Shown: one piece after another, positions 6,234 through 12,872 of the stretch
Numbering within the stretch: the stretch's first letter is position 1
Layout of the letters: every line of letters begins with the position of its first letter
Source of the DNA: Paracoccaceae bacterium
Lineage (GTDB): Bacteria; Pseudomonadota; Alphaproteobacteria; Rhodobacterales; Rhodobacteraceae
Assembly (NCBI GenBank): GCA_003545125.1
Contig: DQCI01000132.1
Coordinates: 14,411-27,282, forward strand
Direction of reading: 5' to 3'
DNA length: 12,872 nucleotides
The notes under the pieces: generated by a model
What the model saw: only the letters and a program-made list of their open reading frames with translations
What the model was told of the DNA's origin: nothing
The model's database searches: none
Program-made: the position numbers and the translations under genes

Positions 6234-7370
6234 ATGATGATCACACGGATCATGGCCAACCTTTCGAAGGTCACGGCCGATGGTATCAAGGGCAATATCG
6301 TCGAGGCGGGTCTCGTCTCGGAAAAGGACGTGGCGATCAACGACCACAAGGTGGTGGTCTCGGTCAACGTGCCTGGCGATTTCATGGGCGATCTCGGCAA
6401 GCTCAAAGACGAAATCGAAGAGCGGGTGGCCAGGAACATCCCGCAGATCACCAACCTGCTCGTGGTGCTCACCGGCGAAAAAGGCGCGGATCTGCCGCCC
6501 GAAACCGCGCCGCCAGAGCCGCCGAAACTGCGCAAGGTCGCGGCGAAAAACCCGGGCGTCCCGGGCCCCGACATGCGCCCTGCGCAAGCGGCGATCCCCG
6601 GCATCAAGCACATCGTCGCGGTGGCGTCCGGCAAGGGCGGGGTCGGCAAGTCGACCACCGCCGTCAACCTGGCCGCAACACTCGCCGCGCTCGGCTTCAA
6701 GGTCGGTCTGCTCGACGGCGACATCTACGGGCCGTCCATCCCCCGCCTGCTCGACATCACCGACCGCCCCGCCATGAAGGACGACAAGGTGGTGCCGATC
6801 GAGAAATACGGGATGAAGGTCATGTCGATGGGTTTCCTCCAGGACGAGGAAAGCCCGGTGATCTGGCGCGGACCCATGGTGGTGACCGCGCTCATGCAGA
6901 TGACCCGCGATGTGCTTTGGGGCGAGCTTGATTTCCTCATACTCGACATGCCCCCCGGCACCGGCGACGCCCAGCTCACCATGGCCCAGCAAACCCCGCT
7001 TTCGGGCGCGGTCATCGTCTCTACGCCGCAGGATCTGGCTCTGGTTGACGCCCGCAAGGGCCTCAAGATGTTCAAGGATGTCGACGTGCCGATCCTCGGG
7101 ATCATCGAGAACATGTCGACCTTCGTCTGCCCGCATTGCGGCGAGGTGAGTGACATTTTCGGCCACGGCGGGGCGGAAGACGACGCGCGCCGGCTTGGTG
7201 TGATGTTCCTCGGCGGCATCCCGCTGCACATGGCCATCCGCGAGACCTCGGACGCCGGCAAGCCCTGCATCGTCGCCGCACCCGACGGCGAGCATGCCGA
7301 GCGCTACAGGAAAGTCGCGCTGAAAGTGGCGGCGCTGCTTGGCGAGGCGGAAGACGACGAAGAAGAGTGA
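6234..7370 (+). CDS. mrp: Mrp/NBP35 (ApbC-type) iron-sulfur cluster carrier P-loop ATPase
   Basis: The 378-residue protein has a small N-terminal domain (1-82), a proline-rich linker (about 88-120) and a P-loop ATPase. The deviant Walker A is GKGGVGKST at 133-141, and LDGDIYGPSIPR (160-171), LDMPPGTGD (237-245) and a conserved CPHC pair (Cys299, Cys302) follow. Those cysteines hold a bridging Fe-S cluster in dimers of the family, which delivers clusters to apoproteins in the cytoplasm. The N-terminal domain should match the MIP18/DUF59-like part of Mrp, but the usual TTPACP-like segment reads VNVPGDFMGD here and lacks the cysteine. The tail is acidic (EAEDDEEE). It starts 33 bases after soeC, with AGGAAGGA about ten bases upstream, so it is probably the last gene of the soe operon. 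ATG 6237 is an alternative start. Confidence 0.9.
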   Translation: MMITRIMANLSKVTADGIKGNIVEAGLVSEKDVAINDHKVVVSVNVPGDFMGDLGKLKDEIEERVARNIPQITNLLVVLTGEKGADLPPETAPPEPPKLRKVAAKNPGVPGPDMRPAQAAIPGIKHIVAVASGKGGVGKSTTAVNLAATLAALGFKVGLLDGDIYGPSIPRLLDITDRPAMKDDKVVPIEKYGMKVMSMGFLQDEESPVIWRGPMVVTALMQMTRDVLWGELDFLILDMPPGTGDAQLTMAQQTPLSGAVIVSTPQDLALVDARKGLKMFKDVDVPILGIIENMSTFVCPHCGEVSDIFGHGGAEDDARRLGVMFLGGIPLHMAIRETSDAGKPCIVAAPDGEHAERYRKVALKVAALLGEAEDDEEE

Positions 7371-7451
7371 GCCCGGGTCAAGCGGCGGGCCTGCGCCCGA
7401 TTCACGGCGAATGACGGCGCGCGCGCACGACCCGACAGGGTTTGAGACCCG
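7371..7451. other. Convergent gap between mrp and gtsD with only weak hairpins
   Basis: The 81 bases between the two stop codons contain a 5-bp hairpin (CGGGC 7386-7390 with GCCCG 7395-7399) and a GGGT/ACCC mini-hairpin near 7438-7450. Neither has a T-run. I see no intrinsic terminator for either converging operon. Confidence 0.4.
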
Positions 7452-8564
7452 CTAACGGATCCGGTCCGTGGTTATCGGATCGAAGAACACCGCCTTGGTC
7501 ATGTTGAAGCTGACCGGGGCAAAAGCGCCAAGTTCGATCCTGGCGTCGGCCCGGAACCGGGCGATGCATTCCTTGCCGCCGAGCGGGGTCAGGGCAAAGG
7601 TGTCGGAGCCTGCTGGTTGGCTCACCTCGATGAAGCAATCGCGCGTCTCGATCCGAGGCGAGGTGCGATCGGCGCCGTCCGGGTCGGTCATCGCCTCGGG
7701 GCGGATGCCGAACACGACCGGGCCGCCGACGTGTTTGCGCATCTCGGGCGTATCCGGCGCGGGCAGGGTGATTTCAGAGCCGCCATGGCCGCTGATCACG
7801 ATCGCCAGCCCGGTGCCGGCCTCCACAAGGGTGCTCTCGATCAGGTTCATCGACGGCGACCCCATGAAATCGGCAACGAACATGTTGGCGGGATCGTTGT
7901 AGACCTCATCCGGCGTACCGGCCTGTTGCAAATAACCCGCTTCAAGCACGGCGATCTTGGAGGCCAGCGTCAGCGCCTCGATCTGGTCGTGTGTGACGTA
8001 GACGATCGTGGTGCCCAGCCGGTGGTGAAGCCGTTTGATCTCGGTGCGCATGTCGACGCGCAGCTTGGCGTCGAGGTTCGAGAGCGGCTCGTCGAACAGG
8101 AACACCTGCGGATGCCGCACCAGGGCACGGCCCATCGCGACACGCTGGCGTTGCCCACCGGACAGCTGCATCGGTTTGCGGTCCAGCAAATCGCCGATCT
8201 GGAGGATTTCCGCGACCTCTGCGATCGCCCTTTCCTGCTCGGCCTTGTCGATCCCGCGGATCTCCATGCCGAAGGAAATGTTCCCGCGCACGGTCATGTT
8301 CGGGTAGAGCGCATAGCTCTGGAACACCATCGCGATGTCGCGCTGCGACGGGTGCAGCCCCTCGACGTTGCGCTCGCCAATGCGGATCTCGCCCGACGTC
8401 GTCTTCTCTAGCCCCGCGATGCAGTTCAAGAGCGTGGACTTGCCGCAACCCGACGGGCCGACGAGCACCAGGAACCCGCCGTCGTCGATCTCGAGATCGA
8501 TTCCCTTCAAGACCTCCACGGTCCCGAAGCTCTTGGTGAGGTTTTTTGTCGTGAGCGAGGCCAT
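7452..8564 (-). CDS. gtsD: Sugar ABC transporter ATP-binding protein (MalK/UgpC-type)
   Basis: The 370-residue ATPase has Walker A GPSGCGKST (36-44), the Q-loop at Gln82, the signature LSGGQ (134-138), Walker B VFLFDEP (154-160), the D-loop SNLDA (162-166) and the switch His192. From about residue 235 it continues into the TOBE/regulatory domain usual for carbohydrate (CUT1) importers, and its length is normal for that group. It powers import through the two permeases encoded upstream. ATG 8564 lies four bases beyond the gtsC stop with AAGGGA upstream, so it is the last gene of the four-gene operon. The ATPase sequence alone does not show the substrate. The glucose/mannose call comes from its partners, and such ATPases are sometimes shared between systems. 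Confidence 0.93.
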   Translation of the reverse strand: MASLTTKNLTKSFGTVEVLKGIDLEIDDGGFLVLVGPSGCGKSTLLNCIAGLEKTTSGEIRIGERNVEGLHPSQRDIAMVFQSYALYPNMTVRGNISFGMEIRGIDKAEQERAIAEVAEILQIGDLLDRKPMQLSGGQRQRVAMGRALVRHPQVFLFDEPLSNLDAKLRVDMRTEIKRLHHRLGTTIVYVTHDQIEALTLASKIAVLEAGYLQQAGTPDEVYNDPANMFVADFMGSPSMNLIESTLVEAGTGLAIVISGHGGSEITLPAPDTPEMRKHVGGPVVFGIRPEAMTDPDGADRTSPRIETRDCFIEVSQPAGSDTFALTPLGGKECIARFRADARIELGAFAPVSFNMTKAVFFDPITTDRIR

Positions 8565-8568
8565 GGGC

Positions 8569-9450
8569 TTATCCCTTTACGGCACCGGCCATCAGGCCGC
8601 GAACGAAGTAACGTCCTGAGACGATGTAGACAACGAGGGTCGGCAGGGCGGCGAGGATCGCACCGGCGAAATGCACGTTGTATTCCTTCACTCCTGTCGA
8701 GGAGTTCACCAGGTTGTTGAGCGCGACCGTGATCGGGGTCGACGAGTAGCCCGAGAACGAGGCGCCGAACAGGAAGTCGTTCCAGACGTTGGTGAACTGC
8801 CAGATGATCGTGACGACGATGATCGGGCCCGAGCTCGGCAAGAGGATGCGCCGGAACACCTGGAAGAACCCGGCTCCGTCAATCTGCGCAGCCCGCACCA
8901 GCTCGGTTGGAAAAGCCGCGTAGTAGTTGCGGAAAAACAGCGTGGTGAACCCCAGCCCGTAAACCGTGTGGACCATGATCAGCCCGCCAAGCGTGCCGGC
9001 CAGCCCGAGCATGCCGAGAATGCGCGCCATCGGGATCAGCACGATCTGGAAGGGGATGAAGCAAGCCAGCAGCATCGCCCCGAAGATCAGGTTCACGCCG
9101 GGGAACTCCCACTTCGTCATGACATAGCCGTTGAGCGCACCCAGAAGGGTCGAGAGCAGCACCGCGGGCACGACCATGATGATCGAGTTGAGGAAATAGG
9201 GCTTGAGCCCGGTCGCCTCGACGCCGATCTGGGTCTGCGACCAGGCCTGGCGCCAGGGCTCGAAAGTGATGTCGGCCGGCGGCGCCAGCATGTCGCCGCC
9301 CCGGATCTCATCAAGCGTCTTGAGAGAGTTCGAGACCATCACCCAGAGCGGCAAGAGGTAGTAGATCACGAAGAAGATCAGCACCGTGTAGATCAGGATG
9401 CGGGTCAGGCGTCCGGCGTTGATCGCATTCTCTTGGGCAGGGTGGCTCAT
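8569..9450 (-). CDS. gtsC: Sugar ABC transporter permease, GtsC-like
   Basis: The 293-residue inner-membrane protein has about six hydrophobic segments, starting at 18-40 (LIYTVLIFFVIYYLLPLWV). The binding-protein-dependent permease (EAA) motif is around 182-208 (RAAQIDGAGFFQVFRRILLP), which docks on the ATPase. The sequence SLKTLDEIRGG after the first segment and TVALNNLVNSSTGVKEYN near 241-258 are typical of the GtsC-type glucose/mannose permeases. ATG 9450 overlaps the gtsB stop by four bases (ATGA), indicating coupled translation. The frame stays open far upstream to 10482, but that part is antiparallel noise over gtsB and is not included. Confidence 0.92.
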   Translation of the reverse strand: MSHPAQENAINAGRLTRILIYTVLIFFVIYYLLPLWVMVSNSLKTLDEIRGGDMLAPPADITFEPWRQAWSQTQIGVEATGLKPYFLNSIIMVVPAVLLSTLLGALNGYVMTKWEFPGVNLIFGAMLLACFIPFQIVLIPMARILGMLGLAGTLGGLIMVHTVYGLGFTTLFFRNYYAAFPTELVRAAQIDGAGFFQVFRRILLPSSGPIIVVTIIWQFTNVWNDFLFGASFSGYSSTPITVALNNLVNSSTGVKEYNVHFAGAILAALPTLVVYIVSGRYFVRGLMAGAVKG

Positions 9451-10325
9451 TTCTGTTTCTCCCCATGCCGGATCTCGCTGTAGAGGTAGGGCACCACGAT
9501 CGAGAACACCATGATCAGCATGATGATCGCCGAGCTTGCGCCCACGCCCATCTGGTTGCGGGTGAAAGTGTAGGAATACATGAAGGTCGCGGGCACCTCG
9601 GTGGCGCGGCCGGGTCCGCCGCCTGTCATGGCGACCACGAGGTCGTAGGATTTGATCGCGAGGTGGGTCAGCACGACGAAGGCCGACAGGAACACCGGGC
9701 GCATCATCGGAATGATGATCCGCCGGTAGATCAGGAAACCCGAGGCCCCGTCGACCTGGGCGGCCTTGATAATCTCGTTGTCGACACCGCGCAGGCCCGC
9801 CAGAAACATCGCCATCACGTAGCCCGACGATTGCCAGATCGCGGCGATGACAATGGTGTAGATCGCGAAGTCGCGGTCCTTGATCCACCGGAACTCGAAG
9901 CTTTCCCATCCCCACTGGTGCATGGTGTTTTCCAGCCCGATGCCAGGGTCGAGGAACCACTTCCAGGCAACCCCGGTGACGATGAAGGAGATCGCCATCG
10001 GATAGAGATAGACCGTGCGGATAAAGCCTTCGTTGCGGATCTGCTGGTCGAGCAGGATCGCGAGGAACAACCCCAGCACCGAGGAAATGACGATGTAGAG
10101 CACGCCGAAAATGGCGAGGTTCGTGAGCGCGATGTGCCAGTGCTTCAACCCGAACAGCTTGGTGTAGTTCGCCAGGCCGATGAAATCGTTGTTGGGCAGC
10201 ATCCGCGAATTCGTCATCGACAGCCATCCGGTATAAAGGATGAAGCCGTAGACGAAGATGAGGACGGCCGCGAAGCTGGGCGCAAGCACGATCCGTGGCA
10301 CCCATTCCTGAAATCGATCTCTCAT
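9447..10325 (-). CDS. gtsB: Sugar ABC transporter permease, GtsB-like
   Basis: The 292-residue permease has hydrophobic segments at about 11-32, 68-92, 105-124, 154-176, 208-230 and 264-283. The EAA motif is at 184-210 (IIKAAQVDGASGFLIYRR). The segments YTGWLSMTNSRMLP, RTVYLYPMAISFIVTG and FMYSYTFTRNQMGVG are those of GtsB-type permeases from glucose/mannose importers. It pairs with GtsC to form the membrane channel. ATG 10325 has AGGA about eight bases upstream. The gene begins 95 bases after the gtsA stop, a gap occupied by two hairpins. Confidence 0.92.
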   Translation of the reverse strand: MRDRFQEWVPRIVLAPSFAAVLIFVYGFILYTGWLSMTNSRMLPNNDFIGLANYTKLFGLKHWHIALTNLAIFGVLYIVISSVLGLFLAILLDQQIRNEGFIRTVYLYPMAISFIVTGVAWKWFLDPGIGLENTMHQWGWESFEFRWIKDRDFAIYTIVIAAIWQSSGYVMAMFLAGLRGVDNEIIKAAQVDGASGFLIYRRIIIPMMRPVFLSAFVVLTHLAIKSYDLVVAMTGGGPGRATEVPATFMYSYTFTRNQMGVGASSAIIMLIMVFSIVVPYLYSEIRHGEKQK

Positions 10326-10351
10326 GAAACCATCCTGCTTCGGTCGCGACT

Positions 10352-10409
10352 GGCAGACCGGCGTCTGCCGGTCGAAAGTCGGGCGCGCGAGCGAAACGAC
10401 CGCGCGCCC
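10352..10409 (-). repeat. Two intercistronic hairpins between gtsA and gtsB
   Basis: In transcription order, CGCGCGCCC/GGGCGCGCG (10409-10401 with 10389-10381) makes a perfect 9-bp stem with an 11-base loop. GGCAGAC/GTCTGCC (10369-10363 with 10358-10352) makes a 7-bp stem with a 4-base loop. Neither is followed by a U-run. Such structures after a binding-protein gene often shield the upstream mRNA from 3' exonucleases and let the binding protein outnumber the membrane components. That role is inferred from position. Confidence 0.6.
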
Positions 10410-10420
10410 TTCGGAGGATC

Positions 10421-11671
10421 TTACTTCGCGGCCTCGACGGCGGCGACAAGTTCTTCCGCGGCCTCTTCGGCGCTGTATTCACCGTTCAGATGAGCGGTGA
10501 CGACGTCGAAGATCGCGCTCTTGATGTTCGAGCTGGCGCCGTGGCCGTGCGCCATCGACCCCTGGAGCGTGCCATTGGCGGCGGCTTCTGCAAGGTCTGC
10601 CATGCCTTTTTTGCCGCACATGTCGAACTCCGTGTCGGGGATGTCGGTCCGCGCCGGCACCGACCCTTTCACGAGGTTGAACGCGACCTGGAAGCTCGGG
10701 TCCATGACGGCCGAAGCCATCATCATCTGGGCTTCACGCTTTTCATCCGACACGTCGAACATCGCGAACTGATCGGAGTTGAACAGCACGTGGCCTTGCG
10801 TGCCCGGGAACCGGATGCACAGGAAGTCCTCGCCCGGCACCTGCTCGGCCTTGACGAATTCGCCCTTGGCCCAGTCGCCCATGGCCTGCATGCCGGCCTC
10901 GCCGTTGATGACCATCGCCGAGGCAAGGTTCCAGTCGCGGCCCGAGAAGTTCTCGTCGAAATAGCCGCGCAGCACTTCCATGCGCTTGAAGGCTTCGACC
11001 ATCATCTCGCTGCCCAGCGCTTCGGGATCCTGCTCGATGATCGCCGTGCGATAGAAGTCGGCGCCAAGGCCGAGCACCACGGAATCGAAGATCGTGCCGT
11101 CTTGCCAGGCCTGTCCACCGTGCGCGAGCGGCACGATACCGTTGGCCTTCATCGCGTCGAGAACAACGATCAGGTCTTCCCAGGTCTCGGGGGCTTCGCC
11201 GCCGGCCGCGTCAAGCGCCGCCTTGTTGATCCACATCCAGTTCGTGGAGTGCACGTTGACCGGGGCCGCAATCCACTTACCGTCATATCTCGAAAACTCC
11301 TGCAGCGCCGGCGGCACCACCGCGTCCCAGCCTTCCGCGTCTGCCACTTCGCTCAGATCGCCCAGGAAGCCTTCGGCGGCCCAGTCCTTGATGTCGAACC
11401 CGAGCATCTGCACGGCGGTGGGCGGGTTGCCCGAGGTCACGCGGGCGCGCAGCACGGTCATCGCTTCGACACCGGAGCCACCGGCCACCGGCATGTCCTG
11501 CCAGGTGACGCCTTTGCCTTCGAGATCTTCCTTGAGCACGTTCAAAGCCGCGGCCTCACCGCCCGAAGTCCACCAGTGGAGCACTTCCACCTCGGCGGCC
11601 ATCGCCATCGAGGCGGCGCCACACAGCACTGCGGCCGATGCGGTTGTGCGAAGAGCAAACTTGAGTTTCAT
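10421..11671 (-). CDS. gtsA: Periplasmic sugar-binding protein of a glucose/mannose-type ABC importer, GtsA-like
   Basis: The 416-residue extracellular solute-binding protein (family 1) begins with a Sec signal: basic MKLKFALR, a hydrophobic core and a likely cleavage after AMA at residue 25. Cys17 lies in the core without a proper lipobox, so the protein should be soluble. The mature N-terminus [17 protein letters not shown], followed by [14 protein letters not shown] and SGNPPTAVQ, is characteristic of the Gts/Glt glucose (mannose) binding proteins. ATG 11671 is chosen because GGGAGGA lies just upstream and the signal peptide starts there. A GTG at 11692 would add seven residues in front of the signal. 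As the first gene of the operon, it lies behind a promoter/operator shared with the divergent LacI regulator. Sugar specificity is by resemblance. Confidence 0.92.
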   Translation of the reverse strand: MKLKFALRTTASAAVLCGAASMAMAAEVEVLHWWTSGGEAAALNVLKEDLEGKGVTWQDMPVAGGSGVEAMTVLRARVTSGNPPTAVQMLGFDIKDWAAEGFLGDLSEVADAEGWDAVVPPALQEFSRYDGKWIAAPVNVHSTNWMWINKAALDAAGGEAPETWEDLIVVLDAMKANGIVPLAHGGQAWQDGTIFDSVVLGLGADFYRTAIIEQDPEALGSEMMVEAFKRMEVLRGYFDENFSGRDWNLASAMVINGEAGMQAMGDWAKGEFVKAEQVPGEDFLCIRFPGTQGHVLFNSDQFAMFDVSDEKREAQMMMASAVMDPSFQVAFNLVKGSVPARTDIPDTEFDMCGKKGMADLAEAAANGTLQGSMAHGHGASSNIKSAIFDVVTAHLNGEYSAEEAAEELVAAVEAAK

Positions 11672-11708
11672 AGATTCCTCCCATTGAAACACTTGGCATA
11701 ATTGCTGA

Positions 11709-11740
11709 TTTATAACGTTTCAAATTTTCCGACCTGTCAA
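11709..11740 (-). promoter_or_regulatory. gtsABCD promoter with overlapping LacI-type operator
   Basis: On the minus strand a perfect -35 TTGACA (11740-11735) is followed after 20 bases by TATAAA (11714-11709), a good -10 with a long spacer. A near-palindrome TGAAACGTTATA (11722-11711) with the central CG typical of LacI-family operators overlaps the end of the spacer and the -10. Binding of the divergent LacI regulator here would block the promoter. The -10 choice is uncertain because the usual spacing is 16-18. Confidence 0.6.
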
Positions 11741-11819
11741 TACAGATATCGCAAACACGCTTTTCTTTCAGGTTCTTGGCGCTAGTGTAGCAGCGTTCAG
11801 CCCCGACACGGAGAACGAC

Positions 11820-11834
11820 TTAAAACGATTGCAC
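11820..11834. promoter_or_regulatory. Possible second, weaker LacI-type site near the regulator start
   Basis: TTAAAACGATTGCAC has an AAAACGATTG core with a central CG (11826-11827), like LacI-family sites, about 27 bases before the regulator ATG and about 110 bases from the better site. It could serve autoregulation or looping. Symmetry is poor, so this is tentative. Confidence 0.25.
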
Positions 11835-11860
11835 CTTTGGAACAGGTGAAAGACGTTGAC

Positions 11861-12872
11861 ATGAAACACCGCGAGTCACGACTGCCTGGCCATCCCGAGA
11901 CCGGCGATCGGCCAACGCTGAAGACGGTTGCCGAGATCACCGGCCTGGCCGTGACCACGGTCTCGCGGGCGCTGGCCAACGACCCGAAGATCGCCGATGC
12001 CACGCGCAAGCGGGTGAACGAAGCGGCCAAGGTTGTCGGCTATGAGCCGAACCGCGCCGCGCGGCGTCTGCGCACCGGCAAGACCATGGTCATCAACCTC
12101 TTGCTTGACCCGCATTTCGAGGTTCTCGGTTTTGGAAATGCGCTGCTGGTCGGGGCGACCAAGGCCCTTGAAGGCAGTGGCTACAATCTGGTTGTGACGC
12201 CGCATTTCAACGATGTCGATCCGCTCGTTCCAATCCAGAACATCGTCACAAACCGGCTGGCTGACGGCGTTCTTTTTTCGCGGACCAGCCCGTTCGACGA
12301 ACGCGTGCGCTTCCTCTCCGAACAGAAGTTTCCTTTCGTCAGCCATGGCCGCACCGAGTTCACCGAGCCGCATTCCTGGGTCGACTACGACAACGAAGAC
12401 TTCGCCTACCGGGCGGCCATCCGTCTGGCCGAAAAGGGCAACCACAACATCTGCGTGATCCTGCCGCCCGACACCCAGACCTTCCGCCAGCACCTGAGGT
12501 ATGGCGTCATGCGCGCCGTGCGCGAAACCGGCATCGACCATCATATCCCGACCAGTGTCACGCTCGATTCGTCCATGGACGAGATCAACGACTGGGCGCG
12601 CAACCTGGCCACGTCCGCCCGTCGCCCCGATGGCTTCATCTGCCCTGGAGAAGCGTCATACCTGGCCATTCGAAATGCGTTTCGGTCGCACGGGTTGCAG
12701 GTCGGCCGGGACTACGATGCGGTGGTCAAGTCGATCTCGGGCATCCTCTCGCAGATCGACCCCGACACGGACACGATCCACGAGGGTGTCGAGGAAGCGG
12801 GACGCAGGATGGCATCGCAGTTGGTCGCAATTCTGTCCGACGGTCTGTCGTCCCCCCCGCAACACCTGCAAA
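11861..12872 (+). CDS. LacI-family transcriptional regulator of the sugar operon, 3' truncated by the window
   Basis: The frame is open from ATG 11861 to the window edge (337 codons), so the protein is nearly complete but lacks its end. After a polar 18-residue extension, the LacI helix-turn-helix occupies about residues 20-42 (TVAEITGLAVTTVSRALAN). The hinge is YEPNRAARRLRTGKT (61-75), followed by a periplasmic-binding-protein-like sensor domain with DGVLFSRTSP and VDYDNEDFAYRAA as effector and dimer regions. It is divergent from gtsA by 189 bases and probably represses gtsABCD until a sugar ligand is bound. No strong ribosome binding site precedes the ATG. In-frame GTG 11846 or TTG 11837 are possible alternatives, but the helix-turn-helix begins well inside in any case. 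Confidence 0.9.
   Translation, partial: MKHRESRLPGHPETGDRPTLKTVAEITGLAVTTVSRALANDPKIADATRKRVNEAAKVVGYEPNRAARRLRTGKTMVINLLLDPHFEVLGFGNALLVGATKALEGSGYNLVVTPHFNDVDPLVPIQNIVTNRLADGVLFSRTSPFDERVRFLSEQKFPFVSHGRTEFTEPHSWVDYDNEDFAYRAAIRLAEKGNHNICVILPPDTQTFRQHLRYGVMRAVRETGIDHHIPTSVTLDSSMDEINDWARNLATSARRPDGFICPGEASYLAIRNAFRSHGLQVGRDYDAVVKSISGILSQIDPDTDTIHEGVEEAGRRMASQLVAILSDGLSSPPQHLQ

Noticed and set aside
5531..6931. 466-codon frame on the plus strand
   Set aside because: It is out of frame over soeC and mrp, both of which have clear families in the other frames.
5217..7295. 692-codon frame on the minus strand
   Set aside because: It is antisense to soeB-soeC-mrp, and its biased composition full of His, Asp and Arg is typical of a GC-driven shadow frame.
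9451..10482. Upstream part of the open frame continuous with gtsC
   Set aside because: It runs over gtsB in another frame. The gtsC ATG at 9450 overlaps the gtsB stop in the standard ATGA arrangement.
10490..11701. 403-codon frame on the plus strand
   Set aside because: It is antisense to gtsA, which has a signal peptide and family motifs. The plus-strand product has no recognisable features.
1..12872. Mobile elements, CRISPR arrays, tRNA or rRNA genes
   Set aside because: No transposase or integrase frames, no repeat-spacer pattern, no conserved tRNA or rRNA segments, and no direct repeats of note were seen on reading both strands.

Overview
The window is high-GC, gene-dense DNA that reads as an alphaproteobacterial chromosome, most likely a Rhodobacterales/Roseobacter-type organism. 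This rests on the close resemblance of the sulfite dehydrogenase subunits and the glucose-type ABC transporter to proteins I know from that group. No database search was possible. I see no rRNA, tRNA, CRISPR array, insertion sequence or phage gene, and no gene-free stretch longer than about 190 bases.

Left edge (1-372): the 3' end of a cpdB-type periplasmic 2',3'-cyclic-nucleotide phosphodiesterase/3'-nucleotidase. It is followed by a long imperfect hairpin and then a GC-rich hairpin whose T-rich tail faces the minus strand, which terminates the next operon.

Sulfur module (397-7370): two divergent transcription units share a 143-bp AT-rich intergenic region. Leftward are a DsrE2-like protein and TusA, the classic pair of sulfane-sulfur carriers. 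Rightward are a small ArsR-family regulator of the YgaV/SqrR/BigR persulfide-sensor type, then soeA-soeB-soeC and an Mrp/ApbC-type Fe-S carrier ATPase. SoeABC is a cytoplasm-facing, membrane-anchored molybdenum sulfite dehydrogenase that passes electrons to quinone. The soe genes are translationally coupled (stop and start codons overlap by one base). A perfect 8-bp inverted repeat just ahead of the soeA ribosome binding site is the best operator candidate. Together the genes could sense reactive sulfur, carry sulfane sulfur on protein cysteines, and oxidise the resulting sulfite to sulfate. The enzyme that would release sulfite from the carriers is not in the window.

Sugar-uptake module (7452-12872): a minus-strand operon gtsA-gtsB-gtsC-gtsD encodes a periplasmic binding protein, two permeases and a MalK-type ATPase, closest in my reading to the glucose/mannose (Gts) ABC importer. 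A LacI-family regulator is divergently transcribed and runs off the right edge with its last codons missing. A promoter with a perfect TTGACA and an overlapping LacI-type palindrome lies in the 189-bp gap between gtsA and the regulator. Two hairpins without U-tracts sit between gtsA and gtsB and could favour high binding-protein expression.

The main points for a second look are: the ArsR regulator keeps the first sensor cysteine but has alanine in place of the second; the Mrp protein is placed in the soe operon and has a degenerate N-terminal domain; and the paired AT-rich elements may be operators of the sulfur regulator.
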